The notes: generated by a model from the sequence alone, not told the origin. A stretch of DNA of 64,000 bases from Phialocephala subalpina (GCA_900073065.1 FJOG01000026.1:431235-495234), one strand, 5' to 3'. Counted from the first letter of the stretch, positions 20,569 to 33,538 are shown. A program made the numbers and translations.

Positions 20569-23500
20569 ATGGCGGAGGAAGACCAAGAGATAGCTCTCTT
20601 GCGTCAACTGCAGGCGGGACAAGATAACGGTGCATGGGAGAATGGTACAACTGAGGCCGCAGAGGGCGAGTCATCATCAAATACTGAGAATATCAAGCAA
20701 GAAGAAGTCAAAAGAGAAAATGTTGCAGATGACCAAGTTCTTCGTGCTTTATCTCCTTCGGGCGCTGGTGCTGTTTCCGATGGTGGCGATTATGATCCAT
20801 CTTCTGTTACTTCGCTTCCAGCCATCACGGTTGCAGGGCAGGAAGGTTCAAGGTCGAGTTCGAGAGCTTCAGCTCGGAAGCCGAAGACGGTTGGAGGCTT
20901 TATCGCCGACGACTCTGATGAGGAATACGATACATCAACACCAGTTCAGGCGTCAGCTGGTCTTCAAGCTCCAGCAAGTCAAACTCCTAATCGCGCAATA
21001 TCCCCCTCCCCACTTCAGACTTCTGTCTCTCAGCAAGACCTGCAGAGCGAACCTACGAATCAAGGTGATTCGGAGGCTGCGCAATCTTCATATGCTCTTC
21101 CTGTGAACCCAAGTACTGCTGAAGCCCCTTCTGTGCAAGCTACGGCCGCGCAGGTGCTTAACTCTGCAGTTCCTCCAACTCAAGGTGCTCCTGTCACAAA
21201 GGCACGACTTCCACATGACAAGACTGGTATACTTGAAGACCGAATCAAGGAGGATCCACGGGGCGAATTAGACGCTTGGCTTGCTCTGATCGATGAACAT
21301 CGCAGACGCAACAAGTTCGAAGATGCGCGGGCTGTCTACGAGCGGTTCTTTGAGGTGTTCCCACAAGCTGTAAGTCATCACGACTGTCCTCACTGATCAG
21401 TTGCTGACCTATGGCAGGCGGAAATATGGGTTGCCTACATCGAGATGGAATTGGAGCTTGACAATTTCAGTGCGGCAGAGCAAATATTCGGCAAATCCCT
21501 ATTGGCAGTCCCTAACGTTCAGCTCTGGTCGACATATCTCAACTATATTCGACGCAGAAACGATTTGACGAATGATGTTAGCGGCAATGCGCGAGCGACA
21601 ATCTCTCAAGCATATGACTTTGTTCTGGCAACTGTTGGCATCGACAAGGATTCTGGTAAGATATGGCACGAGTACATTCAATTCATCCGTAGCGCTCCTG
21701 GTCAGATTGGAGGTAGCAGTTGGCAAGATCAGCAAAAGATGGATCAACTACGAAAGGCCTATCAACGTGCAGTCATGGTTCCCATGGCAGCCTTAAACGG
21801 ATTGTGGAAGGACTATGATCAGTTCGAGATGCTATTGAACAAGACAACTGTAAGTCGCTCCCTGAACCTTTCTCATTTCTCAACTAACATTTGATAGGGC
21901 CGAAAATTCATTCAAGAGAAGTCACCAGGATACATGACTGCGAGAAGTGCACACAATGTCCTGGAGAACATGACACGCGGCATCGTCAGAACAACCCTAC
22001 CTCGTCTTCCACCCATGCTTGGCTTCCAAGGCGACCAGGAATACTTACAACAAGTTGAGCTGTGGAAGAAATGGATTGCATGGGAACAAGAAGATCAATT
22101 GGTGCTAAGAGATGAAGACGTCGAGGCCTACAGACAACGAATCGTGTATGTCTACAAGCAAGCTCTGATGGCCTTACGATTCTGGCCCGAGATGTGGGTT
22201 GATGCTGCTGAATGGTGCTATGGCAATGGCATGGACAAGGAGGGAGATAGTTTCCTGGCCGACGGGGCAGCTGCAAATCCTGAGAGCTGTCTGGTGGCTT
22301 TCAAGCAGGCTGACCGTCTCGAATCCACCCTTTCAGTTGTGGAAGCAGACAAGACCTTAGGAGAGCGAGGTGCAATTGTTCGTGCTCCTTTTGACAAGCT
22401 ACTTGAAACATTGTATGACTTGATCAAGCAGCTGAAGCAACGCGAAGCTAAGGATCTTGCCAAGCTAGATGAGTCCTCCGCTATAGATGCAACAATTAGT
22501 GCTATTATCAGCAAGGCAGAGGCTGACGACGACGACGACGACGGGGAGAACAATGCCGAAAAGGCGGCCAAGGATGCAATGAAGGCCACTCAAACCAAAG
22601 CTATTCAGGATGGCTATGCCATGCAAGCAGAGCTTCTGTCCCGGACTATCTCGTTTGTTTGGATCGCTCTTATGCGAGCTATGCGTCGGGTCCAGGGCAA
22701 GGGATCGCCAAAAGGAGACGGAGGATCGAGACAGATCTTCGCCGATGCTAGGGCAAAGGGCAAACTCTCGAGTGATGTCTACGTGGCTGCAGCTTTGATT
22801 GAGCACCATGTCTACAAGGACCCAGCTGGTACTAAAATCTTTGAACGAGGCGCCAAGTTGTTCCCAGAAGATGCAAGCTTCACTTTGGAGTATTTGAAGC
22901 ATTTGTTATCGATTGGCGATACTACAAGTAAGTTTCCCCCTACTCTACTTTTAAGAATTCAATAGCTAACCTGACCACAGATGCACGTGTAACCTTCGAA
23001 CAAGTGGTTGGCCGTCTCGTCCAGAAGCCAGATCTCTTGCCCAAGGCAAAGCCTCTATATGCATTCTTCCACAAATACGAATCGCAATATGGCGAGCTTT
23101 CACAGATCAGCAAGTTGGAGCAAAGGATGGCAGAGGTATTCCCAGAGGATCCAAAACTTATGCGATTTGCATCACGATACAGTTCGGAGGGATTTGACCC
23201 TACTGCCGTTCGCCTGATAGTCTCGCCCAGTTCACAGATGCGACCGAAGGCCCTCATGCAATCGATCGAACAGCAGCCGTCAATGCACAACAGTCCCGCC
23301 CCCCAATTTGCAGCAGAGCTTAGTCGTAGCCCAAGACCGAATTTATTGCAAGCTACAAACTCTCCAAAACGACCTTTCCCCGCGGAAGAATTGGACAATG
23401 AGCTGAACCTCCCACGAAAGCTTGCTCGTGGCGCGTCTCCTTTGAAGGGTGCTGCCGGCCGACGACTCGACCAACAGAAGCGAATGCAAGGCACTCCAGG

Positions 23501-23999
23501 CTATGCTCCTCCATTTGTTGTACCTCGCGACATCAGCTTCCTCCTCAGCATCATCCCGCCAGCAAATACATACACCTCCACGAAGTTCAAGCCAGAGTCT
23601 ATGGTGCGACTGCTACGAGAGACCATTGTCCCCGACTTCAAGACATGGAAGCTTGCACGAGACCAATCTGAGGCCCCTGCCCCTCCACCACAGCGATATG
23701 ATGGTAGGCGGTCCCAAAATAAACCTCATGGCCCCCCACAAAATTACCAACCTCCTGCTCCTCAATACGGTGGTCAAGGTGGCGGTTGGTCTGCTCAAGG
23801 AGCTCCTGGTTACTCGGCTCCCTATACTGGACCTAGTGATCCATACTCGGGTGCGCCTGGAATGCATGGATTACCTCCCCGACCAGGATTTCCAGTCTCA
23901 GACCCAAGTAGATCTGGCTATTATCCAGCGGAAGATGGTGGTAGGAAGCCTGCTGTCCCTCCCCAGCTTTGGCCTGCGGCTAGTTGGTACTCTCGCTAA
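20569..23999 (+). CDS. rna14: mRNA 3'-end processing protein Rna14 (cleavage factor IA, CstF-77 homologue)
   Basis: Four exons: 20569-21369, 21418-21849, 21898-22927 and 22981-23999, total 1093 aa. After a Ser/Ala-rich N-terminal region (about 1-215) come HAT repeats of the Suf family: DAWLALIDEHRRRNKFEDAR, VYERFFEVFPQAAEIWVAYI, WHEYIQFIRS, YKQALMALRFWPEMWVDAAE, IFERGAKLFPEDASFTLEYL. An acidic run of six Asp lies near residue 630. The C-terminal 300 residues contain the conserved monkeytail-like segment (APPFVVPRDISFLLSIIPPA and MVRLLRETIVPDF) that binds Rna15, followed by a Gly/Pro/Tyr-rich tail. Rna14 with Rna15, Pcf11 and Clp1 makes cleavage factor IA for polyadenylation in the nucleus. 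The long low-complexity tail is usual in filamentous fungi. Confidence -1.
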
Positions 24000-25798
24000 C
24001 TTGCATTTGGTAGGATATTATGGTCGATAAGCTTACTTTCTGACCGATCGACCGCTTCCTTTCAATATATCTCGACTCACCCATCTGGATCGAGTCTCTT
24101 TGTCCCATCCACCTCCATCGTCGAATGTCCCACACAAGAAAGGTTATTGAAAGGAAGGATTATTGGCAAAGGGACGATTCGGAACATAACTCGGAAAAGC
24201 ATTCGGAAAAGCATTGGTTGGATTATTGTTTGTATTCTAGGGATCTCGCATCACACGGGAAGGGTTTTCCTTTCTACGCGTCTTTTAAGTGGAATTTGAT
24301 AATGAGGTGCTGTCTTGCAAGGGCTAGGCGGTCACACCCTCGATGACTGGCGTTTACGGGGGTCTTTGCTGGCAGCAACGCTGCTCTAGGGTGCATCGTA
24401 AAATGCAGAAGGCCATTTTGCATGTTTCATTGTGTGATTGATATGTGACGAGTCGCGCTGCAAAAATAATGCTTAGTCATCCTCGCTACATCGCTGCCTC
24501 GAACCTATCTGCTCTCCCCCAATCTTAGGATTGCATTCTCAATGTCCCACAGGACTTGATTGATCAAATACATGGAGGCTTGCTCTGCCATGTCTGCCTA
24601 TCTTATTTTCTAGTAAAAGAAATGCTCGTGCCCCAATCCAAGCCCAAATACGCCAATGAAAGCACCATTTGCCCCTCTTGATGATCTGCTGCGTCTTGCT
24701 TCTAAATTTACCTAGGAAGCAGGGTAGCCTGAAGCAAGGGGCACGTAGAAGGCTACATAGAGGATCTACTAGTTGTAAACAAGAGAGGAAGTGACTGTGT
24801 TGTCAAGCCAGGTACCGCGAAACTCCAGCTGCCTGCCATCCTGCCAATCTACCCCTTTCTCGAGCCCCCATGCACCTTAATCATTCATGATCCACTGCTT
24901 CTGCATTCTGACTGAAGCAAGAGAGGGTGCTAAAGCTGTGCAGCTGCTCTAGAAGCAGTAGACAGCGGAAAGGCTTGTATTGAAATGTTTAAGATAAGAT
25001 GCAACTCCTCAGATACATGAAAACACTCCCAATCATCCCCTTTTTCCTTCCTCAAATCTCATTAAGTATTCACCCTTCAGTAGCAGCTGCCCCAATGCTC
25101 CTTCCCGATCAATGCTGTATGATAAGACCTCACGTGCCGTCGGCGCCTGTCTTCGCCGTAGCGTTGGCGTTGTTTTGACTCGCACAACAAAAAGGTCTCG
25201 CGACTTCCTCCTTCCGATCTCCTCATTCCCGGTCGATTACATTTTCTAGACACCACAAATTCCTTCCGCACTGCCCATTGGAGTGTTGAAGAGTAGAAAC
25301 AGAGTAGAGAGAGCACAGTGCGAGTAAGTAATTGCTCCTTGTCCCCCTGCGTTTTGTTTCTCAGCAATGCGATTGTGGTATTGGTGTCGCAGATCGTTTG
25401 TTTGCCTCGTGTTTGCCTTGGGGGCAGTGAGGAGACAAAGGAAGCAGCACCACAACGCGATTGTATCAAACATTGCGCTTTGATAGTCTTTGTTGATGGA
25501 ATCAATTGGTATTGATGGGACTCGAGCTGATTTATTGATTAGGTCTGTGCGAACCCAACCTTGAGTCGTCGTGTACCAAGAAGGAGATCGAGAAGAGTGT
25601 AAGCATCCTATCCTATCCCATACCAACACATCATCAACGCTTGCGCACATCAGCACAAGACTTCTTCTTCGGAGACATTGAGGAGCATCTTCTGGTTCTC
25701 AATTGTCTTTTCGGGAGTCGTGAGCTTGATGGAGCTGGGCATTGACTGACAGTGACGCGCTTCCAGAACCCTCTTGCCCGCCCTCCCTGATATTAGCC
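24000..25798. other. Intergenic between rna14 and Argonaute
   Basis: 1.8 kb with no supported gene. The left part is the rna14 3' flank and includes a small direct repeat (GCATTCGGAAAA twice near 24200). The right part (about 25300-25798) should be Argonaute promoter and leader; possible untranslated introns cannot be resolved. Confidence -1.
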
Positions 25799-28700
25799 AT
25801 GGCAGCACGCTTCCGCGGTGCGCCAGGCCAACCACAATATGGCGGCAATGGTGTCCAGCAACCCCCCCTGCCTGACATCGACCGTCCGACTCAGTACCAG
25901 CCGCCTCTCGATTCGATGGGTCGTCGTCCCGGATCTGAGGGATACGATGGTCCTGGTGGCAGTGGTCAAAACCCATATGGCCCTGGACTAGGATACGACC
26001 CTGCTAAGCCCATCGTGAAGGAGAAGGTCATTACCAATACGCGTATGGAGTTACCTCCTGATGCGTACAGATTGGAGGTGAGTTGAGCTTGTGTGATTTG
26101 TGTTCAGCTCCATGATGGCTTGTTGTTTTGTTGTTCAAGGTGTAGAAGTATTTGGTGTCGAGGAAGTTGTCAACAGCTAGGACTGCTGATGGCATACTGC
26201 AGTGTGATCTTCAACAAGTGTGATTGTCCCTTGGTGTTGTTGTGGTGGTGATGGAGGAGGTTCATCGTCGAAGTTTTGTCCCAGTGGAGTAGTCCTCAAG
26301 GCTCTGCTTCGATTCACCCCAGCCTTGTCGCTTGACGATAACTTTACGTTGTCTCCAAGGAAGGAAGGTGCGGGGCTGTAGCCTTGCCTGTTTCGGTCGG
26401 TTGCCAATTTTCGACCGCAGCCTCGTCTCTCGACCGGATTTGCCCTCTTCCAACCACCATAAATAACCACCTCCTCTCCCCAACCTCCATCCTTCCTTCA
26501 TACTCAAACAACTCTTCCTTCATACAACTTCTTCTACTCATACAGCATACTTTACATACAAACACAAATACCAATCATCAATATCACAAGCACTCAGTCT
26601 TCCTAGCAAGTTGATTCGTCGACTGTCAGGTTTGACTTGAAACCCAAACACTCTCAATACACATATCTTCTCCATTCTCGCCCTCATCTTCTCACCTTTC
26701 TACCACACCACCACCATGGAGGCCGGAAACTACCGCACTTATGATCGTACCACTGACGAGGAGAAGTACAACTTCCCCACCGAGCTTCCCAACCGCCCTG
26801 GTCTCGGCAAGGCCGGCAGAGCAATCGTGGTCCGCGTCAACCAATTCAAGGTTATGCAATGGCCTCAAGGTGATATTCAGCAATATGATGTAAGTCAACC
26901 CGTTCAGCTTCCATTTTGAACATAATGCTGACATTTCGCAGATCGTGATCGGCACCGGTGCTGAGAAGCGTGGCAAGATCACGGCAGTTTGGAAGTCGAA
27001 GACTGTTCAAGATAGACTCAATTCCTTCCGTGTTCCATGGCTCTGGAATGGTGACAAGATTGCTTGGTATGTCTACTCGACTTCACATTCTGCTGAGCAC
27101 CGCTAATGCATCGAAGGACCTCTGCTAAGATCCCCGAACAACACATTCCTGTCGACTTTGATCTAGAGAAAGGCCGCCCTCCCCGAGACCCAAACAATCG
27201 TGATGTCGTCTTCTGCCGTATCAAGCCTACTACGACAATCCGTATGGCTGTCATCAAGGGCTACCTTGACCGTCAGATGCCCTTCGACGACTCCACCCTC
27301 GCGGCTATTAGTAAGTTTCCTGATGGTCTCGTTCATGCTCAACCGCTGACTGCCCAGACTTCCTTGATCACTTGATGCGTCAAGGTCCATCTGAGCATTA
27401 TACTATGATCAAGCGTAACTTCTTCGCTCGTGGTGGTGCTACTACCTCCCTTGACAATGTCGTTGTTGCTATGAAGGGTGTCTACTCATCCGTCCGCCTC
27501 TGCAACGTAAGTGCTTCTCCCTTTGCATTGTATATCCCCAGCTCACACGTCGGTAGCCCAAATCCTCCGTTGGTGCCCCCAGCACTGGTCTTGCCATCAA
27601 CGTCGATGTCGCCAATGGTACCTTCTGGGCTGCCCAGGATGTTCATCAGGCTGCGCGCAACTATCTCAAGCAGCGCAACCGCATGGGCAATTGGGATGTC
27701 TTCCGCACCATCCTTCGTCCTGTCAAATACAAGGATGGCTGGACCATGTCTGATGACTTCAAGGACCTTCGCAAGATGTGCAAGCTGAAGTTCACTGTCA
27801 AGCACCGTGGCAAGAACGATGGTATGTTCAAGCTCTCTCACCAACATTGGCCTCAACTGACATCTTCCAGACAACAAGCAGTACGCCATCAAGAAGTTTA
27901 CCTTCGAGCCTAAGGAGGGTGGTGCCCATTCCAAGAACACCTTCTTCAAGTACAAGAACCGTCAAAACAACACTGATGAGGACATCAGCGTCTATGACTA
28001 CTTCCGCCGTACTTACAACATCACCATCCAGATGTGGGACCTTCCATTGATCGAGACCAGCAAGGCCGGCAAGTTCCCTATGGAGCTTTGCACCATTGTG
28101 GCCAATCAACGTTACGCTTTCAAGTTGAGCCCTGATCAGACTGCTGCCATGATCAAGTTTGCCGTCACCCGACCCAAGGAGCGCCTTGCTTCCATTCAGC
28201 ATGGTATTGGTATGTTGAAGTGGGGTACCGATCGCTACCTCAAGCACTTTGGTCTTCAGGTTGATGGTAATTTGACCTCGGTAAGCTCAATTGTTTCCCA
28301 TCACTGTTCACTCTCTAACATGACATAGACTGCAGCTCGTCTCTTGCCAAATCCCGAGATTCAGTACGACAAGGCCAAGATCAACCCTGGTACTTCGGGC
28401 CGATGGGACTTGCGTGGCAAGAAGTTCTTCCTCCCCAACCCTCAACCACTCAAGTCATGGGGTATTGCTGTCCTTGGAGGTGCCCTCCCAGAGGCTGCTG
28501 TTCGCAACTTCATTGGCGTCTTCGTCCAGACCTACATTGGTCATGGTGGTAAGGTTGAGAACCGCAACCCCATCGTCTATCTTCAACCCAAGGGCGAGGA
28601 CTTGCCTGTTACTGTAGCCAAGACCCGCACTCTGGCTGGTAACCAGGCTCAGCTTCTACCTCAGATCTTGTTCTTCGTCATGCCTGGCAAGGACTCGTAT

Positions 28701-29888
28701 CTGTATGAGCGAGTGAAGCGTAACGCCGAGTGTCGCTTTGGCATCGTCTCACAATGTAAGTCCTACCGCCATCTATTCTGCAATCTTAATACTAACAAGT
28801 CTCAGGTGTCAACGTTGCCCACGTCCAAAAGGCTCAACCTCAGTACTGCTCCAACGTCTGTATGAAGGTCAACGCCAAGTTGGGTGGTACTACCTCCAAG
28901 GTTATCGCTACCCAGCCATTCTTCACCCGACCAACCATGATCATCGGTGCTGATGTTTCTCATGCTACTCCTGGTTCTCCTCAATGCTCAATGGCAGCCA
29001 TCACTGTCTCCATGGACAAGGACGCGGCCCGCTTTGCTGCTGGTGTCCAGACCAATGGATATCGCGTTGAGATGATCACCAAGAACAACATCCAACAGTT
29101 GTTGATTCCCTTGATGGAGACATGGGCTGGGAAGATTGGTGGCGGTAACCCACCTCAACACATCTATTACTTCCGTGATGGTGTCTCTGAGGGCCAATAT
29201 ACCCACGTCATCAATCAAGAAGTCAAGCATATGAAGGAGTGTATGATCGAGAAGTGGCCTCAAATGGTCAACACTCGATGGACCGTCGCCGTCTGCACCA
29301 AGCGTCATCATATCCGCTTCTTCCCCAAGGATAATGACAGCCAGGCTGGTGACCGCAATGCTAACCCACTCCCCGGTACCCTCGTTGAGCAGGATGTCAC
29401 TCATCCATTTGAGTATGACTTCTACCTCAATGCTCACTCTGCTATCCAAGGTACTGCTCGCCCAGTTCACTACCATGTGCTCTTGGATGAGGCCAAGGTT
29501 CCGGTTGATGCTTTCCAACGCATGATCTACCAATTCTCTTACCAATACATGCGCTCAACCACGCCGGTCTCTCTCTGTAAGTTCCCTCACCATCATCTTC
29601 ATTCACTGCTAATACTCCACAGTCCCTGCCATCTACTATGCCCACTTGGCTTCTAACCGTGCTCGCTGCCACGAGGCTAAGGAGGCTTCTGCAGGTCCTC
29701 AAGGTGGTCAGAAATTCGAGGAGGCTCGCCAAGATGCTGCTGTCCAGGCTGCTCGTCGTGATACTCGTGATGGCACCTCTCAGACGGGCTCTTCACTTCA
29801 ACCTGAAGCCCTCCCTCTGTTGCCTTTGGGTAACTCTGAGAACCGCACTGATCCTGCCGGTATCCGATCCAGCATGTGGTACATCTAA
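25799..29888 (+). CDS. Argonaute (slicer-type, QDE-2-like)
   Basis: Ten exons: 25799-26077, 26722-26889, 26942-27066, 27117-27310, 27358-27506, 27557-27821, 27871-28280, 28329-28755, 28806-29576 and 29623-29888. All junctions keep frame and give 1017 aa. An N-terminal Gly/Pro-rich segment (FRGAPGQPQYGG) precedes the N domain (RPGLGKAGRAIVVRVNQFKV), PAZ region (VYDYFRRTYNITI, KFPMELCTIVANQRY), MID (PKSWGIAVLGG-like, and TLAGNQAQLLPQILFFVMPG) and PIWI. The catalytic tetrad is present: D722 (GADVSHA), E761 (GYRVEMI), D797 (YFRDGVSEGQ) and H894 (PVHYHVLLDE), so it should cut RNA. It acts in small-RNA silencing. A second good start, CCACCACCATGG at 26716, joins the second exon in frame and would give a 926-aa form, so two N-termini are possible. 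Confidence -1.
26078..26721 (+). promoter_or_regulatory. Long first intron / possible internal promoter of Argonaute
   Basis: 644 nt, more than ten times the other introns of this gene. Its last 250 nt are CT- and CA-rich, like a fungal 5' leader, and end at an ATG in an excellent initiation context (26716). It can be read either as an intron (donor GTGAGT at 26078, acceptor ATGGAG at 26720-26721) or as promoter plus leader of a shorter transcript. Confidence -1.
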
Positions 29889-30861
29889 ACGCCACACCTC
29901 CCCCATCCACTCCTCGAGTTTGTCCGCTTGGCTGCTCGGTTTTCACTTCTTGAACTTGTCTTACTATTACACTTACCCTGGCTGCTGGCACTTACATTCT
30001 CTTGACTTCAAATCTCGGCAACGAATATGGAAGTTCTTGGGGGTGTAGCTGGCGGACTTGTATTTCACTTCTTTAATGCGGGCTTACATGGAGGAAATTG
30101 CAATAAGTCACTTATGGACTTGGTGGAGGAAACTTGCTCATTGGATGATCTGGCCATCTTGTGGTAGAGGCTTGCAACTCTGTTGCGCGCTCTGCAAAGT
30201 ATGGCAATCAGCGATGCACTTGCACTTAGACAACAATCGATGACTTTCTTGACAATCTCTCGCCTTGATATTGATTTCCCTTGTGACTGTGACTGAACTG
30301 AGATTTGGCTAAGTTGTCTTAAGCATTCCCAAACGAGCAGGGCTGACGGCTCTTAACAGGGAACGAGAACAACAATACCTTTTGAGGTGGAATGACAAGA
30401 TGGGACTTGGACTTTTTGCGGAAAACTTCCTTTCTATCTTTCAGCAGCAAACGACTTTCTGAGCAATTTGTGCCAAGGTACTCGAAAAAGCTGAGCACTA
30501 TCCGAGGAGACCTAAAAGACTTCTCGAAGGCGGATTTGAACTCTTAAGTCTTGAATTGGAGTACATTGACTCGGATTCTCGGAAGCGTGTGAAGGCCTTG
30601 GTCTTGAAGGCCAAAGACTTTAATCACAGCGACTGTTCAGAATTGAACAAGGAAAATGTTGATCGTCATCATCATGGTGAAGCAGCTTCATTCAAGACTT
30701 CTCCAAGGAAGAAGTTCAAGGTATCTATCATCTGCTGCACAGCGTATTCCCACCTTAGATCGTCTACACTTCCAACTCCTTCCCACCCACGTTATTCTCC
30801 CGAAAACCATCTCAGCTCGACACCAATAAGTCCTTCAACCTTGATCATGATCATGATCATG
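29889..30861. other. Intergenic between Argonaute and nop9 (convergent)
   Basis: Convergent 3' flanks of Argonaute (+) and nop9 (-). A 135-codon plus-strand frame at 30556 has no ATG start at its beginning and no family character; not accepted. Confidence -1.
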
Positions 30862-33246
30862 CTAATTGTCCACCAAAATAACACCAGCATTCGCACCAGT
30901 CCCCTTGTGACTCTTCACAGCATCCTTAATCTTTTTCTGAGCAGCAAACTTCTCTCTCGCTAGTTGGATTGCGGATTTTGTTGGGTCTGCTTGAGCTTCT
31001 CCTTTACCTTTCCCAAACTTGTTGTCTCTATTCTTCTTCTTCTTCTTTTTGCCTTCTCCTGGTGCGGAGACTTTTTGTACTTGCTTTTCCCTATCCCCTT
31101 CTCCGGTTTTGGTGTCTTCATCATCCTTCTCGACTTGAGGCTCGGAAGTAGCTGAAGGAAGAGCAGTGGTAGGGAGAGATGCAACAGCTTCGGCGCCCGA
31201 GGATTTGACTTTCCTCACCCAATCTCCGCGTCGGCGTTTGAATAGGTCCAGAGACCAGTTTCTGACTACGATCCTTCCTGTCCAGGACTCGCGAAGTTCG
31301 TATTCGTGTGATAAAAGAGAGGAAGCGACTCTTTCAGTGAGGATGAAGAGCGGGGCGGAGGTACTGTTCAGAGTTGGTGCGGTGGTGGATGTTAAGAGGG
31401 AGTCGAGGACGTGGGAGCCTGTGGTTGAGAGTGCGAGGGCGAGGATTGGTTCTTGGGAGTCAGGGGAGGCGGTTGGGCCTTCACCTGCGGCTCGGGAGGG
31501 AGGGAAGAGGAGGGAGTTGATGAGTTTCCTGCGGAAGGGAATTGGGTTGCTGGCTGTGGGCGAGAGGGCGGATTGAATGATGTGCGAGGTGGTGGTGTAC
31601 ATTGCCAACGCCAGTAATGTTTCGTGCGGTAACGCGAGTAAAGAGTCCTGGATCAGAGTCGCTGGTGGCCCAGGGATCGAGAGCATGGTTTGTGCGAGTA
31701 GTGAGCCGTGAAGTTGTGATGGTGTGGGCTTTGGTGGTTCTTTGCTTGGTGGTGCGGGATCGCTGCCGTCGGTTGTGAATGAAGGCTGGTGTGGGAGGAG
31801 GAGCGAGATGTCGTCTATGCTTGCCATTTTTAACACGAGAGTTTCGGGTTTGGAATCGTATGCTGCTGCTATTGAAGCAGTCAACGACTTTGTGTCAACA
31901 CCTCGTGCTTGGCATCTCTCAAGGAGGGTTTTGATAATGACAGTTCGATTTCTTTGTACCAAGCCGAGGATCTGAGGATTGATGGCTGTCACGGCTTCTT
32001 CGAGATCTTCTTTGCTGATTCGATTCAGGACTCTCATTGCTACGTAGGAGGAGATTTCGTTTCGAGAGACGGCGGCAATTCGGTCTTTGAAGACAGTGCG
32101 GTAGATTTGCTTGAATAGTTTTCCGGGGGCGAATGTGCAGATTGTTTCCAGGAGGCGTGAGCCAATGGCATCGTATAAGATGCCATTTACGAATGTTGCA
32201 GATTCGCTACCTTCAACTGTAATATCGTCTGGGAGGAGGGCAGAGATGATGGTCTTTTGCTCGGCGTTTGCTCCTTTCTTAGAGTTAGGGTTCGTGAGCT
32301 CGAGTTCGAGAAGAAGTTGTAGTGTGGGGTTTCCGGTGGGGTGGGTGGCTAGGATGCGGATGAATGAGGTATCCATTGTTGCTATTGTGTCGGAGATGAT
32401 CTTGTCGACCGCGAATTGGAAAGAAGACGGGACCGAACGCTTGTTAAGTGAGAGCTCAGTTGGAGAGGAGTCGTGCCCGGTCACTGTGATCTTCTCCTTT
32501 CTCTTGCTCTGTAGCAGAGAGCGTGTGGAGCTCTTCTCGAGAGGTCTGCCAGACAAAATAACGAGAAGGACTCGTAGAGTGTGGGATGCGAATCGATCGG
32601 TGAGGAGGAAGGTCATTTGTCCTTCTAATTCGTCTAGAGTTTGCAGGAACAGACTTTCCATAGATGCTGGTGCCTCTGTCTCCTCTCCTTCCACATCCTT
32701 CTTCTTAGAGTCTGCCGTGAGCTCCTCCGTCACAATTGGCGCAGACTGAATGAACAGTGTCTCGCAGCAATGGCTGGCAAATCGGTGCTGAATCAAATGT
32801 GGAAAGTTCCCAGCGAAGTTCTCAAACAGCTTCTTCTTTTGCTCGACGGTGCTCAATAAGATCAATCTCTCCATTAACCTCGAACACGATTGGCTGCACG
32901 CAATCTTCAATTCCTTCCCTTCTGCTTCTCGGTATACGTTCGCAAGAAATAGCGACCGGTCTTCCGGAGAGGGGAAATCGTTCAGGTCTAGCATTTCGTC
33001 TGCACGGCGGAAGTATTCCTGCTCCTCGTCCTCAAGCATTCCATAGAATGGACGCTCAGTAGCTCCGCCTTCCTCTCCTCCATTTTGCATAGGCGCATCG
33101 TCTGTTCCTAGAATTTGGACCTCGTCGGCGGGGTCTTCGGACTTTTGTCTTTTGGAAACTGGCGCTTCGTCTTCATTGTCGTCCCGCTTTCTCTTCTCCT
33201 TCTTTTCTGCTCGACGGCCTCGACTATGTTTGTTTTCTTTGGGCAT
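30862..33246 (-). CDS. nop9: Nucleolar Pumilio-repeat protein Nop9
   Basis: Single exon, 794 aa, start at ATG 33246. The N-terminus is very basic (MPKENKHSRGRRAEKKEKRK), a nucleolar-type signal, followed by an acidic stretch and ATERPFYGMLEDEEQEYFRR, a conserved Nop9 block. Repeats of Pumilio type follow, for example GKELKIACSQSCSRLMERLI, GNFPHLIQHRFASHCCETLF, LLTDRFASHTLRVLLVILSG, and near the end ALALSTTGSHVLDSLL and RIVVRNWSLDLFKRRRGDWV. The C-terminal tail is Lys-rich (GEGKKKKKKNRDNKFGKGK). Nop9 binds the internal transcribed spacer 1/20S region of pre-rRNA and is needed for small ribosomal subunit maturation. Length fits fungal family members (650-800 aa). It is convergent with Argonaute and divergent from the PLP enzyme, 292 bp away. 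Confidence -1.
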   Translation of the reverse strand: MPKENKHSRGRRAEKKEKRKRDDNEDEAPVSKRQKSEDPADEVQILGTDDAPMQNGGEEGGATERPFYGMLEDEEQEYFRRADEMLDLNDFPSPEDRSLFLANVYREAEGKELKIACSQSCSRLMERLILLSTVEQKKKLFENFAGNFPHLIQHRFASHCCETLFIQSAPIVTEELTADSKKKDVEGEETEAPASMESLFLQTLDELEGQMTFLLTDRFASHTLRVLLVILSGRPLEKSSTRSLLQSKRKEKITVTGHDSSPTELSLNKRSVPSSFQFAVDKIISDTIATMDTSFIRILATHPTGNPTLQLLLELELTNPNSKKGANAEQKTIISALLPDDITVEGSESATFVNGILYDAIGSRLLETICTFAPGKLFKQIYRTVFKDRIAAVSRNEISSYVAMRVLNRISKEDLEEAVTAINPQILGLVQRNRTVIIKTLLERCQARGVDTKSLTASIAAAYDSKPETLVLKMASIDDISLLLPHQPSFTTDGSDPAPPSKEPPKPTPSQLHGSLLAQTMLSIPGPPATLIQDSLLALPHETLLALAMYTTTSHIIQSALSPTASNPIPFRRKLINSLLFPPSRAAGEGPTASPDSQEPILALALSTTGSHVLDSLLTSTTAPTLNSTSAPLFILTERVASSLLSHEYELRESWTGRIVVRNWSLDLFKRRRGDWVRKVKSSGAEAVASLPTTALPSATSEPQVEKDDEDTKTGEGDREKQVQKVSAPGEGKKKKKKNRDNKFGKGKGEAQADPTKSAIQLAREKFAAQKKIKDAVKSHKGTGANAGVILVDN

Positions 33247-33538
33247 TTTTGCGACAATGTCTGTAATCCTTCGAAAGGTTGTTGACTTTCGGGAATCGAG
33301 GATTTTCTACTTCAACTTTTTTTGGTCGGTGAAGCACAATCCCGGCAGAAAATGATGGCGGTGAAGCAGAGCTTGCCCGTTTCCAGCAATTCTGCCACCC
33401 CACATAAATGGAGCACGTCATGCCGCTCTCACATTTTTCATGACCAACTGTCTGGAATTCGAAGGTTTGTACGAATGTAACTCTCAAGTATCCCACTTTT
33501 CATTTCCTATTGTAATTATCTTCATTTTCCCCCTGAAT

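Noticed and set aside
23985..24030. Possible extra last intron of rna14 (GTACTC ... GGTAG) leading to an alternative C-terminus
   Set aside because: It would be only 27 nt long, below the size of any other intron here.
30556..30963. 135-codon plus-strand open frame between Argonaute and nop9
   Set aside because: Non-ATG start, overlaps the nop9 3' end antisense, no recognisable protein features.
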